64,000 nt of DNA from Streptomyces sp. CC208A (GTDB lineage: Bacteria > Actinomycetota > Actinomycetes > Streptomycetales > Streptomycetaceae), in the NCBI RefSeq assembly GCF_030010625.1, contig NZ_JASCXN010000001.1, forward strand, positions 186,001 to 250,000, in the 5' to 3' direction. The position numbers and the translations under genes were made by a program. Below, one piece after another: positions 9,067-19,260 of the stretch (positions within the stretch are counted from its first letter, which is position 1; each line of letters opens with the position of its first letter). Under the pieces are notes generated by a model. The model was not told the origin of the DNA. It did no database searches and saw only the letters and a list, made by a program, of their open reading frames with translations.

Positions 9067-9786
9067 TTACCCGAGCTTCGGGCGGACGCCGAGTACCGCC
9101 GTACCGACGCGTACGTGTGTCGCCCCGGCAGCGATGGCGTCCTCGAGGTCCGCACTCATCCCCGCTGACACCATGTTTGCAGCCGGACGGGTCGCGCGCA
9201 GGGCAGTCGACAAATCCATCAGCCGATCGAAGGCCGCGCGCTGCCGGCCGGCGTACTCGCCGACCAGCGGGGCGACGGTCATCAGGCCGTCGAGCCGCAG
9301 CCCCGGCGCCTCGTCGAGGGCGGCGGCCAGCTCCTCGACCCCTTCCGGAGACACCCCGCCGCGGTCGCCCCGCCCGCCGGCCTCGGCGTCGAGGGCGACC
9401 TGGATCAGGCAGCCGAGTTCGCGGTCCGCCTTCCCGGCGGCGGCGGAGAGGGCGGAAACGAGCTTCAGCCGGTCGACGGACTGCACCACATCGGCATAAC
9501 CCACCACGGATCTGACCTTGTTGGTCTGCAACTGACCGACGAAGTGCCAGGTGAGATCGAGGTCGGCGCAGGCCGCGGCCTTGGGCGCGGCGTCCTGGTC
9601 GCGGTTCTCCGCCACGTGCCGCACCCCGAGTCCGTGCAGGATCCGCACGTCGCTCGCGGGGTAGGTCTTGGTGACCACGATCAGGGTCACCTCCTCGCGG
9701 GGGCGGTCCGCGGCGGCGCAGGCGGCCGCGATCCGCTCCTCCACCCGCGCCAGGTTCTCGGCGAGCTCGGCCGTACGGTCCGTCAT
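9067..9786 (-). CDS. YggS/PROSC-type pyridoxal phosphate homeostasis protein
   Basis: A 239-residue single-domain PLP-binding TIM barrel that buffers free pyridoxal phosphate; no catalytic reaction is established. The PLP-lysine motif is LIVVTKTYP (Lys near residue 40), followed by the conserved GQLQTNK and MSADLEDAI near the phosphate site. The usual family motif GENYVQE appears here as AENRDQD, a modest departure in the loop after the second strand. The ATG at 9786 overlaps the pgeF stop by 4 bp (ATGA), fixing the start. It is the classical neighbour of sepF. Confidence 0.93.
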   Translation of the reverse strand: MTDRTAELAENLARVEERIAAACAAADRPREEVTLIVVTKTYPASDVRILHGLGVRHVAENRDQDAAPKAAACADLDLTWHFVGQLQTNKVRSVVGYADVVQSVDRLKLVSALSAAAGKADRELGCLIQVALDAEAGGRGDRGGVSPEGVEELAAALDEAPGLRLDGLMTVAPLVGEYAGRQRAAFDRLMDLSTALRATRPAANMVSAGMSADLEDAIAAGATHVRVGTAVLGVRPKLG

Positions 9787-10526
9787 GCGTCTTCCCTGTC
9801 CAACCAGACATATCCCGCGAGTCGCCCCGTGGTGCGGTCGCGTCGGTACGAGTAGTGGTCGCCGGACTCCAGGGTGCAGACCCCGGCGTCCTCGACGTCG
9901 GTGACCCCGAGCCGGGCCAGCTGGGCGCGGACCCCGGCGGCGACGTCCACGGCGGGCGTGCCCCAGGAGGTCTCCGCCCACGCGTCGGGTTCGGCGGCGG
10001 CGACCTCGGCGCGCATCGCCTCGGGGACCTCGTAGCAGCGGCCGCAGACGGCGGGGCCGGTGCGGGCGGTGATCCGCGCGGGCTCGGCGCCCAGCTCCAC
10101 CATCGCCCCGACGGCGGCGGGGACGACCCCGGCGGTCATGCCGGGCCGCCCGGCGTGGGCGGCGGCGACGACCCCGGCGACCGGGTCGGCGAGGAGGACG
10201 GGGACGCAGTCCGCGGTGAGGACGGCGAGGCCGAGTCCGCGGCGGGTGGTGACGATCGCGTCGACGGCGGGGACGGCGGGGCCGTTCTCCCAGGGGCCGT
10301 CGACCACGGCGACGTCGGCGCCGTGGACCTGGTTCATCCAGACGACCAGGGCGGGGTCGAGCCCCAGGGCGGCGGCGGCGCGGGCCCGGTTGGACCGTAC
10401 GGCCTCCGGGTCGTCGCCGACGGCGCCGCCGAGGTTGAGCTCCTCGTACGGAACGGCGCTCACCCCGCCCCACCGGTCGGTGAAGGCGAAGTGCGCGCCG
10501 TTCGTCGTGAAGCGGTGCCCTATCAC
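9783..10526 (-). CDS. pgeF: PgeF/YfiH-family multicopper-type purine nucleoside or peptidoglycan-editing enzyme
   Basis: A 247-residue member of the DUF152/LACC1 fold. The family signatures are present: [15 protein letters not shown] (metal-binding Cys region), AAHAGRPG and [11 protein letters not shown]. Homologues have been reported as laccase-like oxidases, as adenosine and purine nucleoside phosphorylases, and in E. coli as a peptidoglycan-editing factor that removes mis-incorporated L-Ser. Position right after ftsZ favours a wall-linked role, but this is inference. ATG at 10526 overlaps the ftsZ stop (ATGA), and its own stop overlaps yggS, so all three are translationally coupled. Confidence 0.92.
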   Translation of the reverse strand: MIGHRFTTNGAHFAFTDRWGGVSAVPYEELNLGGAVGDDPEAVRSNRARAAAALGLDPALVVWMNQVHGADVAVVDGPWENGPAVPAVDAIVTTRRGLGLAVLTADCVPVLLADPVAGVVAAAHAGRPGMTAGVVPAAVGAMVELGAEPARITARTGPAVCGRCYEVPEAMRAEVAAAEPDAWAETSWGTPAVDVAAGVRAQLARLGVTDVEDAGVCTLESGDHYSYRRDRTTGRLAGYVWLDREDA

Positions 10527-11740
10527 TTCAGGAAGTCCGGGACGTCCAGCTCCTCGGCCGGGCCCTCCGTGTACGGGCGGGCCGGCGGGACCGCCGGCGG
10601 GACGGACGGCAGCGGGGCCTCGTTGACGGCCGCCGGGGCGGGCTCGGCCGGAGCGGCGACGGGCTCCTCGCGGGGGGCCACCGTACCGAGGCCGCCGAGC
10701 GGGCGGGGGGTCTCGGTGACGCGGGGGGCCGGGGCCGGCTCCTCGCGCTTGGCGGAGACCGAGCCGATGATGTTGTCCCGGCGGGCCGGCGGCTGGCCGC
10801 CGTCGAAACCGGCCGCGATGACGGTGACCCGGACCTCGTCGCCGAGGGCGTCGTCGATGACGGCGCCGAAGATGATGTTGGCCTCCGGGTGGGCGGCCTC
10901 GCTGACCAGCTGGGCGGCCTCGTTGATCTCGAAGAGGCCGAGGTCGCTGCCGCCGGAGATGGAGAGGAGCACACCGCGGGCGCCGTCGATGGACGCCTCC
11001 AGGAGCGGCGAGGAGATCGCCATCTCGGCGGCGGCCACCGCGCGGTCGTCGCCGCGGGCGGAGCCGATGCCCATGAGGGCGGAGCCGGCCTCGGACATGA
11101 CCGACTTGACGTCGGCGAAGTCGAGGTTGATCAGTCCGGGGGTGGTGATGAGGTCGGTGATGCCCTGGACACCGCTGAGCAGGACCTGATCGGCCGACTT
11201 GAAGGCGTCGAGGACCGAGACCTGACGGTCCGAGATGGACAGCAGGCGGTCGTTCGGGATGACGATGAGGGTGTCGACCTCTTCGCGGAGCTCGGCGATG
11301 CCGTCCTCCGCCTGGTTGGCGCGGCGGCGGCCCTCGAAGGTGAAGGGGCGGGTGACCACGCCGATGGTCAGGGCGCCGAGCGAGCGGGCGATGTTGGCGA
11401 CGACGGGGGCGCCGCCGGTGCCGGTGCCGCCGCCCTCGCCGGCGGTGACGAAGACCATGTCGGCCCCCTTGAGGACCTCCTCGATCTCCTCGCGGTGGTC
11501 CTCGGCGGCCTTGCGGCCGACGGCGGGGTTGGCCCCGGCTCCGAGGCCGCGGGTCAGTTCACGGCCGACGTCGAGCTTGACGTCGGCGTCGCTCATCAAC
11601 AGTGCCTGTGCGTCGGTGTTGATGGCGATGAACTCGACGCCCTTGAGACCGACCTCGATCATTCGGTTGATGGCATTGACACCACCGCCGCCGACACCGA
11701 TGACCTTGATGACTGCGAGGTAGTTCTGCGGTGCTGCCAC
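10523..11740 (-). CDS. ftsZ: cell division GTPase FtsZ
   Basis: A 405-residue tubulin homologue that forms the cytokinetic ring, and the sporulation ladders in streptomycetes. The GTP-binding signature GGGTGTG is near residue 107, the N-terminal glycine loop [14 protein letters not shown] is at 13-26, and the T7 loop [11 protein letters not shown] is near 207. After a Pro/Ala/Glu-rich linker comes the conserved C-terminal partner-binding peptide LDVPDFLK. The GTG at 11740 ([13 protein letters not shown]) follows GAGAGG; the open frame further upstream is the promoter region. It is preceded by a 278-bp gap, so it probably has its own promoters besides read-through from ftsQ. Confidence 0.97.
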   Translation of the reverse strand: MAAPQNYLAVIKVIGVGGGGVNAINRMIEVGLKGVEFIAINTDAQALLMSDADVKLDVGRELTRGLGAGANPAVGRKAAEDHREEIEEVLKGADMVFVTAGEGGGTGTGGAPVVANIARSLGALTIGVVTRPFTFEGRRRANQAEDGIAELREEVDTLIVIPNDRLLSISDRQVSVLDAFKSADQVLLSGVQGITDLITTPGLINLDFADVKSVMSEAGSALMGIGSARGDDRAVAAAEMAISSPLLEASIDGARGVLLSISGGSDLGLFEINEAAQLVSEAAHPEANIIFGAVIDDALGDEVRVTVIAAGFDGGQPPARRDNIIGSVSAKREEPAPAPRVTETPRPLGGLGTVAPREEPVAAPAEPAPAAVNEAPLPSVPPAVPPARPYTEGPAEELDVPDFLK

Positions 11741-11837
11741 GTCGAAGGCCTCTCGCCTCGAGTTACGTGTCGTCGCTGCGCTGTGGTTGGCGCGCCGCGA
11801 CGACGGATGCCGATGGGGTGGTCCGGACGCCGACCCC

Positions 11838-11902
11838 AACCCTAACGTTGAAGTTTAGGGTTATCAGTGTCTCTGCTCTCTGGACTCTTCCGAACAGGAC
11901 AC
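11838..11902 (-). promoter_or_regulatory. ftsZ upstream regulatory region: inverted repeat and two GACAC motifs
   Basis: About 100-160 bp upstream of the ftsZ start are an 8-bp inverted repeat (AACCCTAA 11838-11845, TTAGGGTT 11855-11862) and two GACAC pentamers in opposite orientation (minus strand 11871-11867, plus strand 11898-11902). GACAC is the core bound by the sporulation regulator WhiA, and ftsZ is a known WhiA/WhiB target in Streptomyces, so these are candidate sites. The AT-rich tract around 11945-11965 on the ftsQ side could hold further promoter elements. Confidence 0.5.
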
Positions 11903-12018
11903 TAAGTCGACAAGTGGCGCGCGTTCAACGAACACGCCGAACCTCCCGTTTTTCTTTTCACCCTATGTGATCACCCGTAGCGCTGGCCAACCAGGGTGCT
12001 GACCGGCGCCGATGTGCG

Positions 12019-12822
12019 TCAACTCCCCGAGGACGCAGGCGCGCTGGGAGCACTTACATCGAAGTGCCCCGCTTTGGGGGTCGCTTTCATGAGAGCGGTG
12101 AGCACCCGGGCCTTGGCGGGCCCGTGTTCGGCGCTGCCCCACAGGACGGTGCGGCCGCCGGCGAGTTCCAGGGTGACGGAGTCGTACGAGGAGAGGCGTA
12201 CGACACGAGTGTCCTTCGCGATCGCGTCGGGGAGTTCACTCCGTACGCGCACGGCCTCGGCGAGCAGCCGGTCCGCGTCGAAGCGGCGCAGGCTGGGCGA
12301 AGCCGCCACGTCGAGGACGAGGCGGGGGACACCGCGGGGCGGGGTGGTGACGGTCGCGAACGGAACGGCGGTGGAGTCGACTTCGGTGAATGTTCCGCGC
12401 TTTTCCAGAAGGAGTACGGGTTTCCGTTCGGTCACTTTCAGACCGATTCCATGCGGCCAGGACCGGAATACGTCGACCGAGGCGATGCGGGGCAGTTCCT
12501 CCCGCAGCCGCGCCTCGATCGCGTCGGTGTCGACGGTGACGAGCGGGGCGCCGACGGGGACGGCGGCGACGGCCTCGACCTGGGCGGGGGTGAGGACCGC
12601 GGTGCCCGAAGTCTTCACATCTTCCACACGGAACCAGGTGGAGCCGTAGAGGGCCCAGGCCACGCCGCCGACGAGCAGGAGCACGCCGACGGCGATCAGG
12701 GCGAGCCGCGGCCCGGTGGGGCCGGGGCGCCCGGCCGGACGTTCCGGCCGGGGCCGCCGGTCCGACGGCCCTTTCGGTTTCCCGGTGCCGCTCTTCTCCG
12801 CGGTCGTCGGTCCGGCTGCCAC
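12019..12822 (-). CDS. ftsQ: cell division protein FtsQ
   Basis: A 267-residue bitopic divisome protein. A basic, Pro/Arg-rich cytoplasmic tail (1-38) precedes one membrane span (about 40-60, ALIAVGVLLLVGGVAWALYG). The extracellular POTRA domain (WFRVEDVKTSGTAVLTPAQV, about 64-135) and the FtsQ beta domain (SWPHGIGLKVTERKPVLLLE onward) complete it. It recruits and regulates FtsL and the FtsW-FtsI synthase. GTG at 12822 follows GAGGGAAGAGG. It lies 25 bp after murG and 278 bp before ftsZ. Confidence 0.94.
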   Translation of the reverse strand: MAAGPTTAEKSGTGKPKGPSDRRPRPERPAGRPGPTGPRLALIAVGVLLLVGGVAWALYGSTWFRVEDVKTSGTAVLTPAQVEAVAAVPVGAPLVTVDTDAIEARLREELPRIASVDVFRSWPHGIGLKVTERKPVLLLEKRGTFTEVDSTAVPFATVTTPPRGVPRLVLDVAASPSLRRFDADRLLAEAVRVRSELPDAIAKDTRVVRLSSYDSVTLELAGGRTVLWGSAEHGPAKARVLTALMKATPKAGHFDVSAPSAPASSGS

Positions 12823-12847
12823 GCGCGCCTCTTCCCTCGGTCCTCCG

Positions 12848-13942
12848 CTACGCCTGCCGGCGGGCGGCGATCGCCTCGTACACCATGCCGACGAGCAGCT
12901 CGTCGGCGTCCCGGCGGCCGAACTCGGAGGCGGCGCGGGACATCTCGTACAGCCGGTGCGGATCGGCCAGTACGGGCAGGACGTTGGCCTGCACCCACTG
13001 CGGCGACAGCTCCGCGTCGTCGACGAGGAGTCCGCCGCCGGCCTTGACCACCGGCTGCGCGTTGAGCCGCTGTTCGCCGTTGCCGATGGGCAGCGGGACG
13101 TAGGCGGCGGGCAGTCCGACGGCGGAGAGCTCGGCGACGGTCATGGCGCCGGCGCGGCAGAGCATCATGTCGGCCGCGGCGTACGCCAGATCCATCCGGT
13201 CCACGTACGGTACCGGTACGTACGGCGGCATTCCGGGCATGTTGTCGACGCGCGGCACCTCGTTCTTCGGGCCGACCGCGTGCAGGATCTGGATGCCGGA
13301 GCGCTGGAGCACCGGGGCGATCTGCTGGATGACCTCGTTGAGCCGGCGGGCGCCCTGGGAGCCGCCGGAGACGAGGAGCGTGGGCAGGTTGGGGTCGAGG
13401 CCGAAGGCGGCGCGCGCCTCGGGCCGGACCCGGGCCCGGTCCAGGGTGGCGATGGTGTGCCGCAGCGGGATGCCGATGTAACGGGCGTTGCGCAGCTTGG
13501 AGTCCGGGGTGGCGACGCCGACGGCGGCCGCGTACCGGGAGCCGATCTTGTTGGCCAGGCCCGGCCGGGCGTTGGCCTCGTGGACCACGATCGGCACGCC
13601 GAGCCGCTTGGCCGCCAGATAGCCGGGGAGCGCCACATAACCGCCGAAGCCGACCACGACGTCCGCCTTGGTGCGCTCCAGGATCTGCTCGGCGGCCTTG
13701 ATGGTGCCGCGCAGGCGTCCGGGGACGGTGATCAGCTCGGGGGTGGGTTTGCGGGGCAGCGGTACGGCGGGGATGAGCGCCAACTCGTAGCCCCGCTCGG
13801 GCACCAGCCGGGTCTCCAGGCCCTTCTCCGTGCCCAGCGCCGTGATGCCCACGGTCGGGTCCTGCCTGCGCAGGGCGTCCGCGAGGGCGAGCGCCGGCTC
13901 GATGTGACCGGCGGTCCCCCCGCCGGCGAGTACGACATGCAC
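12848..13942 (-). CDS. murG: UDP-GlcNAc:undecaprenyl-PP-MurNAc-pentapeptide GlcNAc transferase (MurG)
   Basis: A 364-residue GT28 glycosyltransferase that turns lipid I into lipid II on the inner face of the membrane. The donor and phosphate loop GGGTAGHIEPALALADAL is at the N-terminus (7-24); ALGTEKGLETRLVP, GFGGYVALPG and VVHEANARPGLAN are the acceptor-side motifs. GGSQGARRLNE marks the C-terminal UDP-GlcNAc domain, with AGAMTVAELSAVGLP near residue 270. GTG at 13942 lies 6 bp after the ftsW stop, with GGAGAGCGG as ribosome site. Confidence 0.96.
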   Translation of the reverse strand: MHVVLAGGGTAGHIEPALALADALRRQDPTVGITALGTEKGLETRLVPERGYELALIPAVPLPRKPTPELITVPGRLRGTIKAAEQILERTKADVVVGFGGYVALPGYLAAKRLGVPIVVHEANARPGLANKIGSRYAAAVGVATPDSKLRNARYIGIPLRHTIATLDRARVRPEARAAFGLDPNLPTLLVSGGSQGARRLNEVIQQIAPVLQRSGIQILHAVGPKNEVPRVDNMPGMPPYVPVPYVDRMDLAYAAADMMLCRAGAMTVAELSAVGLPAAYVPLPIGNGEQRLNAQPVVKAGGGLLVDDAELSPQWVQANVLPVLADPHRLYEMSRAASEFGRRDADELLVGMVYEAIAARRQA

Positions 13943-13948
13943 CGAAAT

Positions 13949-15289
13949 TCACCGCTCTCCGGACGGGCGCTTCTTGACGCGCCGTCGCATCGACTTCCAT
14001 CTCACCCCGGCCCGCTTGCCCCAGCCGGGGCGGCGCATGGCCAGGGCCGCTTTCGCGGCGGGTTCCTGTCGCGCGAAGGCGATCAGGAGCCCGACGGCGA
14101 ACATGGTCGGCAGCAGGGCCGACCCCCCGTAAGAGAACAGCGGGAGCGGGACGCCGGCGATCGGCAGCAGACCGAGCACCGCACCGATGTTGACCACGGC
14201 CTGGGCCGTGATCCAGGTGGTCACGCCTCCCGCGGCGAATCTCACGAAGGGGTCCTCCGTGCGTCCGGCCACGCGGATACCCGCATAGCCTAGGGCCGCG
14301 AACAGGGCGAGCACCGACAGCGTCCCCGCGAGGCCCAGCTCCTCACCGGTGACCGCGAAGATGAAGTCGGTGTGCGCTTCGGGTAGTTGGCCCCATTTTT
14401 CCACACTCGCACCGAGTCCGGAACCGAACCATCCGCCCGACGCCAGAGCATAGATACCGTGGGCGGCCTGGAGGCAGGGGGCCCCCTCGCCACCCGGGTC
14501 GGAGGCGCCGATGCACTGGAAGCGGCGCATCCGGTTGGGGCTCGTCCTGATGAGCAGCACGCCGATCGTGGCGGCCACCACGAAGACCCCGGCGAAGAGG
14601 CGGGTGGGGGCGCCGGCCGTCCACAGCAGGCCGAAGAGGATCGCGGTGAGGATGATGGCGGTGCCCATGTCGCCGCCGAGCATGATCAGCCCGAGCAGCA
14701 TGAAGGCCCCCGGCACCAGCGGCACGAGCATGTGCTTCCACTGGGTGAGGAGCTTCATGTCCTGCTTGCGGGCGAGCAGGTCGGCGCCCCACAGGATCAG
14801 GCCCAGCTTGCCGAACTCGCTGGGCTGGAGCATGAACGGGCCGCCCAGCGAGATCCAGTTCTGGTTGCCCCCGACGGCATGCCCTATCCCCGGGATCTGG
14901 ACGAGCACCATGAGGAAGACCGCACCCGCCAGGATCGGGTAGGCGAGCGCCCGGTGCAGCTTCACCGGCATCCGCGAGGCGACGAGCAGCAGTCCGGTGC
15001 CCAGCAGGGCGGCGAAGAACTGCTTGCGGAAGAAGTAGGACGGCACCAGCTCGTAGCGGAGCGCGGTGATCATCGAGGCCGAGTAGACCATCACCAGGCC
15101 GAGCGCGGTGATGAGCAGCCCCGCACCGATGATCACGTAGTACGCCGTGAGCGGCCGGTCCCAGGCCCGCCGCACGCGCGCGTGGAGCCCCCGTACGCCT
15201 CCGCCGCGCGCCCCCCGCGGGGTCGCCGGCGCCCGCCCTCCGCCCGGTCGGGCGGAGGGCCTGCGCGCCCCGGCGATCTTGCTCGGCAT
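13949..15289 (-). CDS. ftsW: SEDS peptidoglycan glycosyltransferase FtsW
   Basis: A 446-residue polytopic protein with about ten membrane spans that polymerises lipid II at the septum together with FtsI. A basic Arg/Pro-rich cytoplasmic tail (1-45) comes first. SEDS signatures: VMVYSASM near residue 70, LGGDMGTAIIL, and SGLGASVEKWGQLPEAHTDFIF shortened to its key parts WGQLPEAHTDFIFA in the large loop that holds the catalytic Asp, then PLFSYGGSALLPTMFAVGL. ATG at 15289 has GGAGGGGGC upstream. It is 54 bp after murD. Confidence 0.95.
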   Translation of the reverse strand: MPSKIAGARRPSARPGGGRAPATPRGARGGGVRGLHARVRRAWDRPLTAYYVIIGAGLLITALGLVMVYSASMITALRYELVPSYFFRKQFFAALLGTGLLLVASRMPVKLHRALAYPILAGAVFLMVLVQIPGIGHAVGGNQNWISLGGPFMLQPSEFGKLGLILWGADLLARKQDMKLLTQWKHMLVPLVPGAFMLLGLIMLGGDMGTAIILTAILFGLLWTAGAPTRLFAGVFVVAATIGVLLIRTSPNRMRRFQCIGASDPGGEGAPCLQAAHGIYALASGGWFGSGLGASVEKWGQLPEAHTDFIFAVTGEELGLAGTLSVLALFAALGYAGIRVAGRTEDPFVRFAAGGVTTWITAQAVVNIGAVLGLLPIAGVPLPLFSYGGSALLPTMFAVGLLIAFARQEPAAKAALAMRRPGWGKRAGVRWKSMRRRVKKRPSGER

Positions 15290-15343
15290 GGTCGCTGCCC
15301 CCTCCGGTCGGGCCCGGCGGGCCGGACCCTCGCTCTGGTCGGG

Positions 15344-16783
15344 TCAGGCGTCCCCGGTGGCGGCGAGGGCGCGGACCGCGTCCGCGAACGCCTCGCCCCG
15401 CTTGGTGTAGTTGGTGAACATGTCCATCGAGGCGCAGGCCGGGGCCAGGAGGACGGTGTCCCCCGGGCGGGCGAGCCGGGCCGCCTCGCGGACCGCCTCG
15501 GACATCGCCCCAGTGTCGGTCCGGTCGAGGTCCACCACCGGGACCTCCGGGGCGTGTCGCGCCAGGGCTTCGCGGATCAGCGCACGGTCCGCGCCGATCA
15601 GGACGGCCCCGCGCAGCCGCTTCGCGGACTTCTGCACCAGCTCGTCGAAGGTGGCGCCCTTGGCGAGCCCGCCGGCGATCCAGACGATCGGGTCGTAGGC
15701 GGCCAGCGAGGCCTCGGCGGCGTGGGTGTTGGTGGCCTTGGAGTCGTCGACGTACGTCACGCCCTCGACCTCCTCGACCAGTTCGATCCGGTGCGGGTCG
15801 GGGCGGAAGGCCCTCAGGCCGTCGCGTACGGCCTTCGGCTCGACGCCGAAGGCGCGGGCGAGGGCGGCCGCGGCGAGCGCGTTGGCGATGTTGTGCGGGG
15901 CCGGCGGCTGCACGTCGGCGACCTCGGCCAGCTCCTGGGCGTTCTTCTGCCGGTTCTCGACGAAGGCCCGGTCGACGAGGATGCCCTCGACGACGCCGAG
16001 CTGGGAGGGGCCGGGGGTGCCGAGGGTGAAGCCGATGGCCCGGCAGCCCTCCTCGACGTCGGCCTCGCGGACCAGGTCCTCGGTCGCCTTGTCGGCGACG
16101 TTGTACACGCAGGCGATCCGGTTGCCCTCGTAGACACGGCCCTTGTCGGCGGCGTACGCCTCCATGGAGCCGTGCCAGTCGAGGTGGTCGGGCGCCAGGT
16201 TGAGCACGGCGGCCGAGTGGGCGCGTACCGAGGGCGCCCAGTGGAGCTGGTAGCTGGAGAGCTCCACGGCGAGGACGTCGTAGGTCTCCTCGCCGAGGAC
16301 GGCGTCGAGGAGCGAGACGCCGATGTTGCCGACGGCGGCGGTCCGCAGCCCGGCCGCCTCCAGGATGGAGGCGAGCATCCGGGTCGTGGTGGTCTTGCCG
16401 TTGGTGCCGGTGATCGCCAGCCACGGGGCCGCTTCCGGACCCCTCAGCCGCCAGGCCAGCTCGACGTCGCCCCAGATCTCCACGCCCGCCTCGGCGGCGG
16501 CCGTGAAGAGCGGTTTGTCCGGCTGCCAGCCGGGGGTGGTGACGACCAGCTCGGTGCCGGCCGGCAGGGTCGCCCCGTCGCCGAGGCGGACGGCGATCCC
16601 CTCGGCCTCGAGACCGGCGGCCTGCGCCCGGGAGCGCTCGTCGTCGCCGTCGTTGACCACGGTCACCACGGCGCCGCGGGTGGCCAGGGCCCGGGCGGCC
16701 GGGATGCCGGAGACCCCGAGACCCGCGACCGTGACCCGCTTGCCCCGCCAGTCCAGCTCTTCGCTCACTTGTCGGCTGCCCAT
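15344..16783 (-). CDS. murD: UDP-MurNAc-L-alanine:D-glutamate ligase (MurD)
   Basis: A 479-residue ATP-dependent ligase adding D-Glu to UDP-MurNAc-L-Ala. [17 protein letters not shown] marks the N-terminal UDP-binding Rossmann domain; GTNGKTTTT (near residue 125) is the ATP P-loop; [21 protein letters not shown] and [12 protein letters not shown] are Mur ligase motifs. The start is ambiguous: ATG at 16783 ([12 protein letters not shown]) overlaps mraY by 19 bp, while GTG at 16768 (VSEELDW) overlaps its stop by 4 bp (GTGA). Neither has a strong ribosome site. The annotated end uses the ATG. Confidence 0.95.
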   Translation of the reverse strand: MGSRQVSEELDWRGKRVTVAGLGVSGIPAARALATRGAVVTVVNDGDDERSRAQAAGLEAEGIAVRLGDGATLPAGTELVVTTPGWQPDKPLFTAAAEAGVEIWGDVELAWRLRGPEAAPWLAITGTNGKTTTTRMLASILEAAGLRTAAVGNIGVSLLDAVLGEETYDVLAVELSSYQLHWAPSVRAHSAAVLNLAPDHLDWHGSMEAYAADKGRVYEGNRIACVYNVADKATEDLVREADVEEGCRAIGFTLGTPGPSQLGVVEGILVDRAFVENRQKNAQELAEVADVQPPAPHNIANALAAAALARAFGVEPKAVRDGLRAFRPDPHRIELVEEVEGVTYVDDSKATNTHAAEASLAAYDPIVWIAGGLAKGATFDELVQKSAKRLRGAVLIGADRALIREALARHAPEVPVVDLDRTDTGAMSEAVREAARLARPGDTVLLAPACASMDMFTNYTKRGEAFADAVRALAATGDA

Positions 16784-17835
16784 CCCGCGTAGAAGAGGCC
16801 CAGGCCCACGATGACGCACATGCCCTGGATGATCCAGAACCGGACGACGACCAGGACCTCGGACCACCCCTTGAGTTCGAAGTGGTGCTGGAGGGGGGCC
16901 ATCCGGAAGACCCGCTTGCCGGTCATGCGGAACGATCCGACCTGGATGATCACGGAGAGGGTGATCAGGACGAAGAGACCGCCGAGCAGCGCGAGCAGCA
17001 GCTCCGTACGGGAGCAGATGGCGAGACCGGCGAGCGCGCCGCCGAGCGCGAGGGAGCCGGTGTCGCCCATGAAGATCTTGGCGGGCGAGGTGTTCCACCA
17101 CAGGAAGCCGAAGCAGGCGCCCATGAGCGCGGAGGCCACGACCGCGAGGTCGAGGGGGTCGCGGACCTCGAAACAGGCGTTCGGGTTGGTGAGGGTCAGC
17201 GCGTTGACGCAGGACTCCTGGAACTGCCACAGCCCGATGAAGGTGTAGGCGCCGAAGACCATCACGGAGGCGCCGGTGGCCAGGCCGTCCAGACCGTCCG
17301 TCAGGTTCACGCCGTTGGACATGGCCAGGATCATGAAGAGCGCCCAGACCACGAAGAGGACCGGGCCGATCGACCAGCCGAAGTCGGTGATGAAGGAGAG
17401 CTTCTCGGAGGCCGGGGTGAGCCCGCGCGCGTCCGCGAACTGGAGCGAGAGCACCGCGAAGGCGATGCCGACGATGAGCTGGCCGGCCATCTTCGCCTTG
17501 GCCCGCAGGCCCAGCGAACGCTGCTTGACGATCTTGATGTAGTCGTCGAGGAAGCCGACCAGGCCCATGCCGGCCATCAGGAACAGCACCAGGACGCCCG
17601 AGTACGTCGGGTCCTCGCCGGTGATGACCTTGGCCAGGGCGTACGCGATGAGCGTGGCCAGGATGAAGGAGATGCCGCCCATGGTGGGCGTGCCCTTCTT
17701 CCCGGCGTGGCCGCGCGGGCCGTCGTCGCGGATGAACTGCCCGTACCCCTTGCGGGCCAGCAGCTTGATGAGCAGCGGGGTGCCGATCAGGGTCAGGAAG
17801 AGGCCGATGGCCCCCGCGAAGAGGATCTGCCTCAT
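16765..17835 (-). CDS. mraY: phospho-MurNAc-pentapeptide translocase (MraY)
   Basis: A 356-residue, roughly ten-span membrane enzyme that moves phospho-MurNAc-pentapeptide onto undecaprenyl phosphate, making lipid I. Hallmarks are [21 protein letters not shown] (two catalytic Asp), [27 protein letters not shown] and [13 protein letters not shown]. Start at 17835 overlaps the murF stop by 4 bp. Length and motifs are standard. Confidence 0.97.
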   Translation of the reverse strand: MRQILFAGAIGLFLTLIGTPLLIKLLARKGYGQFIRDDGPRGHAGKKGTPTMGGISFILATLIAYALAKVITGEDPTYSGVLVLFLMAGMGLVGFLDDYIKIVKQRSLGLRAKAKMAGQLIVGIAFAVLSLQFADARGLTPASEKLSFITDFGWSIGPVLFVVWALFMILAMSNGVNLTDGLDGLATGASVMVFGAYTFIGLWQFQESCVNALTLTNPNACFEVRDPLDLAVVASALMGACFGFLWWNTSPAKIFMGDTGSLALGGALAGLAICSRTELLLALLGGLFVLITLSVIIQVGSFRMTGKRVFRMAPLQHHFELKGWSEVLVVVRFWIIQGMCVIVGLGLFYAGWAADK

Positions 17836-19256
17836 CGGCCGGATACCTCGCCCTCAGCGTCGAGCAGCGCCAGGGCGACCTGCTCGAGACCGACCGACCG
17901 GGAGGCCTTCACCAGGACCACGTCCCCCGGGCGCAGCTCCCTGCGCAACAGGTCGACAGCCGCCTGCGCGTCGGACACGTGCACCGACTCCTCACCCCAC
18001 GAACCCTCGTTGTAGGCGCCCAGTTGCAGCCAGGACGCTTCCCTGTCCCCGACCGCGACGAGCTTGCTGACGTTGAGCCGGACGGCGAGCCGTCCGACCG
18101 CGTCGTGCTCGGCGAGCGACGCGTCACCGAGCTCGGCCATCTTGCCGAGCACCGCCCACGTGCGGGCCCCGCGGGCCTGTCCGGCCCTGCCCATGGCCGC
18201 GAGCGCGCGCAGGGCGGCTCGCATGGACTCGGGGTTCGCGTTGTAGGCGTCGTTGACGATCGTCACGCCGTCCGGACGCTCGGTGACCTCCATGCGCCAG
18301 CGCGACAGGGAGCCGGCCTCGGAGAGCGCGGTGGCGATCTCCTGGACAGGCATGCCCAGCTCGTGCGCGACGGCGGCCGCTGCGAGCGCGTTCGACACGT
18401 GGTGCTCACCGTACAGGCGCAAGGTCACGTCGCTGCACCCGGTGGGTGTGTGAAGCGTGAAAGAGGGTCTGCCGGCTTCCGTGAGGTGGACGTTCTCGGC
18501 CCGTACGGCCGCTTCGTCCGCTTCGCCGAAGAGGGTCACGCGGGCCTTGGTGCGGCTCGCCATCGCGCGGACGAGGGGGTCGTCGGCGTTGAGGACCGCC
18601 ACTCCGCCCTCCTCGGCGGACGGCAGCGACTCGACCAGCTCGCCCTTGGCCCGGGCGATCTGCTCGCGTCCGCCGAACTCGCCGATGTGGGCGGTGCCCA
18701 CGTTGAGGACGAGCCCGATCCGGGGCGGGGTGAGCCCGGTCAGGTAGCGGATGTGGCCGATGCCGCGGGCGCCCATCTCCAGGACGAGGTGCCGGGTCTC
18801 CTCGGTGGCCGTGAGCGCGGTGAGCGGCAGGCCGATCTCGTTGTTGAGGGAGCCGGGCGTCCAGACGGTGGGCGCGTGGCGGTCGAGGACCTGGGCGATC
18901 AGGTCCTTGGTGGAGGTCTTGCCGGCCGAGCCGGTGAGGGCGACGACATCGGTGCCGAGCCGTTCGACGACCGCGCGGGCGAGGGCGCCGAGGGCACCCT
19001 GCACGTCGTCCACGACGATCGCGGGGACGCCGACGGGGCGGGTGGCGAGCACCGCCGCCGCGCCCGCCTCGACGGCGCGCTCCGCGTAGTCGTGGCCGTC
19101 GACGCGCTCGCCGGCGAAGGCGGCGAAGAGGCTGCCGGGCTTCACCTCGCGGGAGTCGATGACGACGGGCCCGGTGATCCGGGCGCCCGGATCCGGTATG
19201 TCGTGCGCCTGCCCGCCGACGATTTCGGCGATCTCGGCGAGGGAGAGGGCGATCAC
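17832..19256 (-). CDS. murF: UDP-MurNAc-tripeptide:D-Ala-D-Ala ligase (MurF)
   Basis: A 474-residue ATP-dependent ligase adding D-Ala-D-Ala to the cytoplasmic precursor. The N-terminal substrate domain contains [16 protein letters not shown]; the ATP loop is [10 protein letters not shown] (near residue 107); [14 protein letters not shown] and [10 protein letters not shown] follow. GTG at 19256 ([15 protein letters not shown]), 4 bp after the murE stop, is chosen. The reading frame stays open another 195 bp upstream, but that DNA is the murE C-terminus. Confidence 0.95.
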   Translation of the reverse strand: MIALSLAEIAEIVGGQAHDIPDPGARITGPVVIDSREVKPGSLFAAFAGERVDGHDYAERAVEAGAAAVLATRPVGVPAIVVDDVQGALGALARAVVERLGTDVVALTGSAGKTSTKDLIAQVLDRHAPTVWTPGSLNNEIGLPLTALTATEETRHLVLEMGARGIGHIRYLTGLTPPRIGLVLNVGTAHIGEFGGREQIARAKGELVESLPSAEEGGVAVLNADDPLVRAMASRTKARVTLFGEADEAAVRAENVHLTEAGRPSFTLHTPTGCSDVTLRLYGEHHVSNALAAAAVAHELGMPVQEIATALSEAGSLSRWRMEVTERPDGVTIVNDAYNANPESMRAALRALAAMGRAGQARGARTWAVLGKMAELGDASLAEHDAVGRLAVRLNVSKLVAVGDREASWLQLGAYNEGSWGEESVHVSDAQAAVDLLRRELRPGDVVLVKASRSVGLEQVALALLDAEGEVSGR

Positions 19257-19260
19257 TGCT

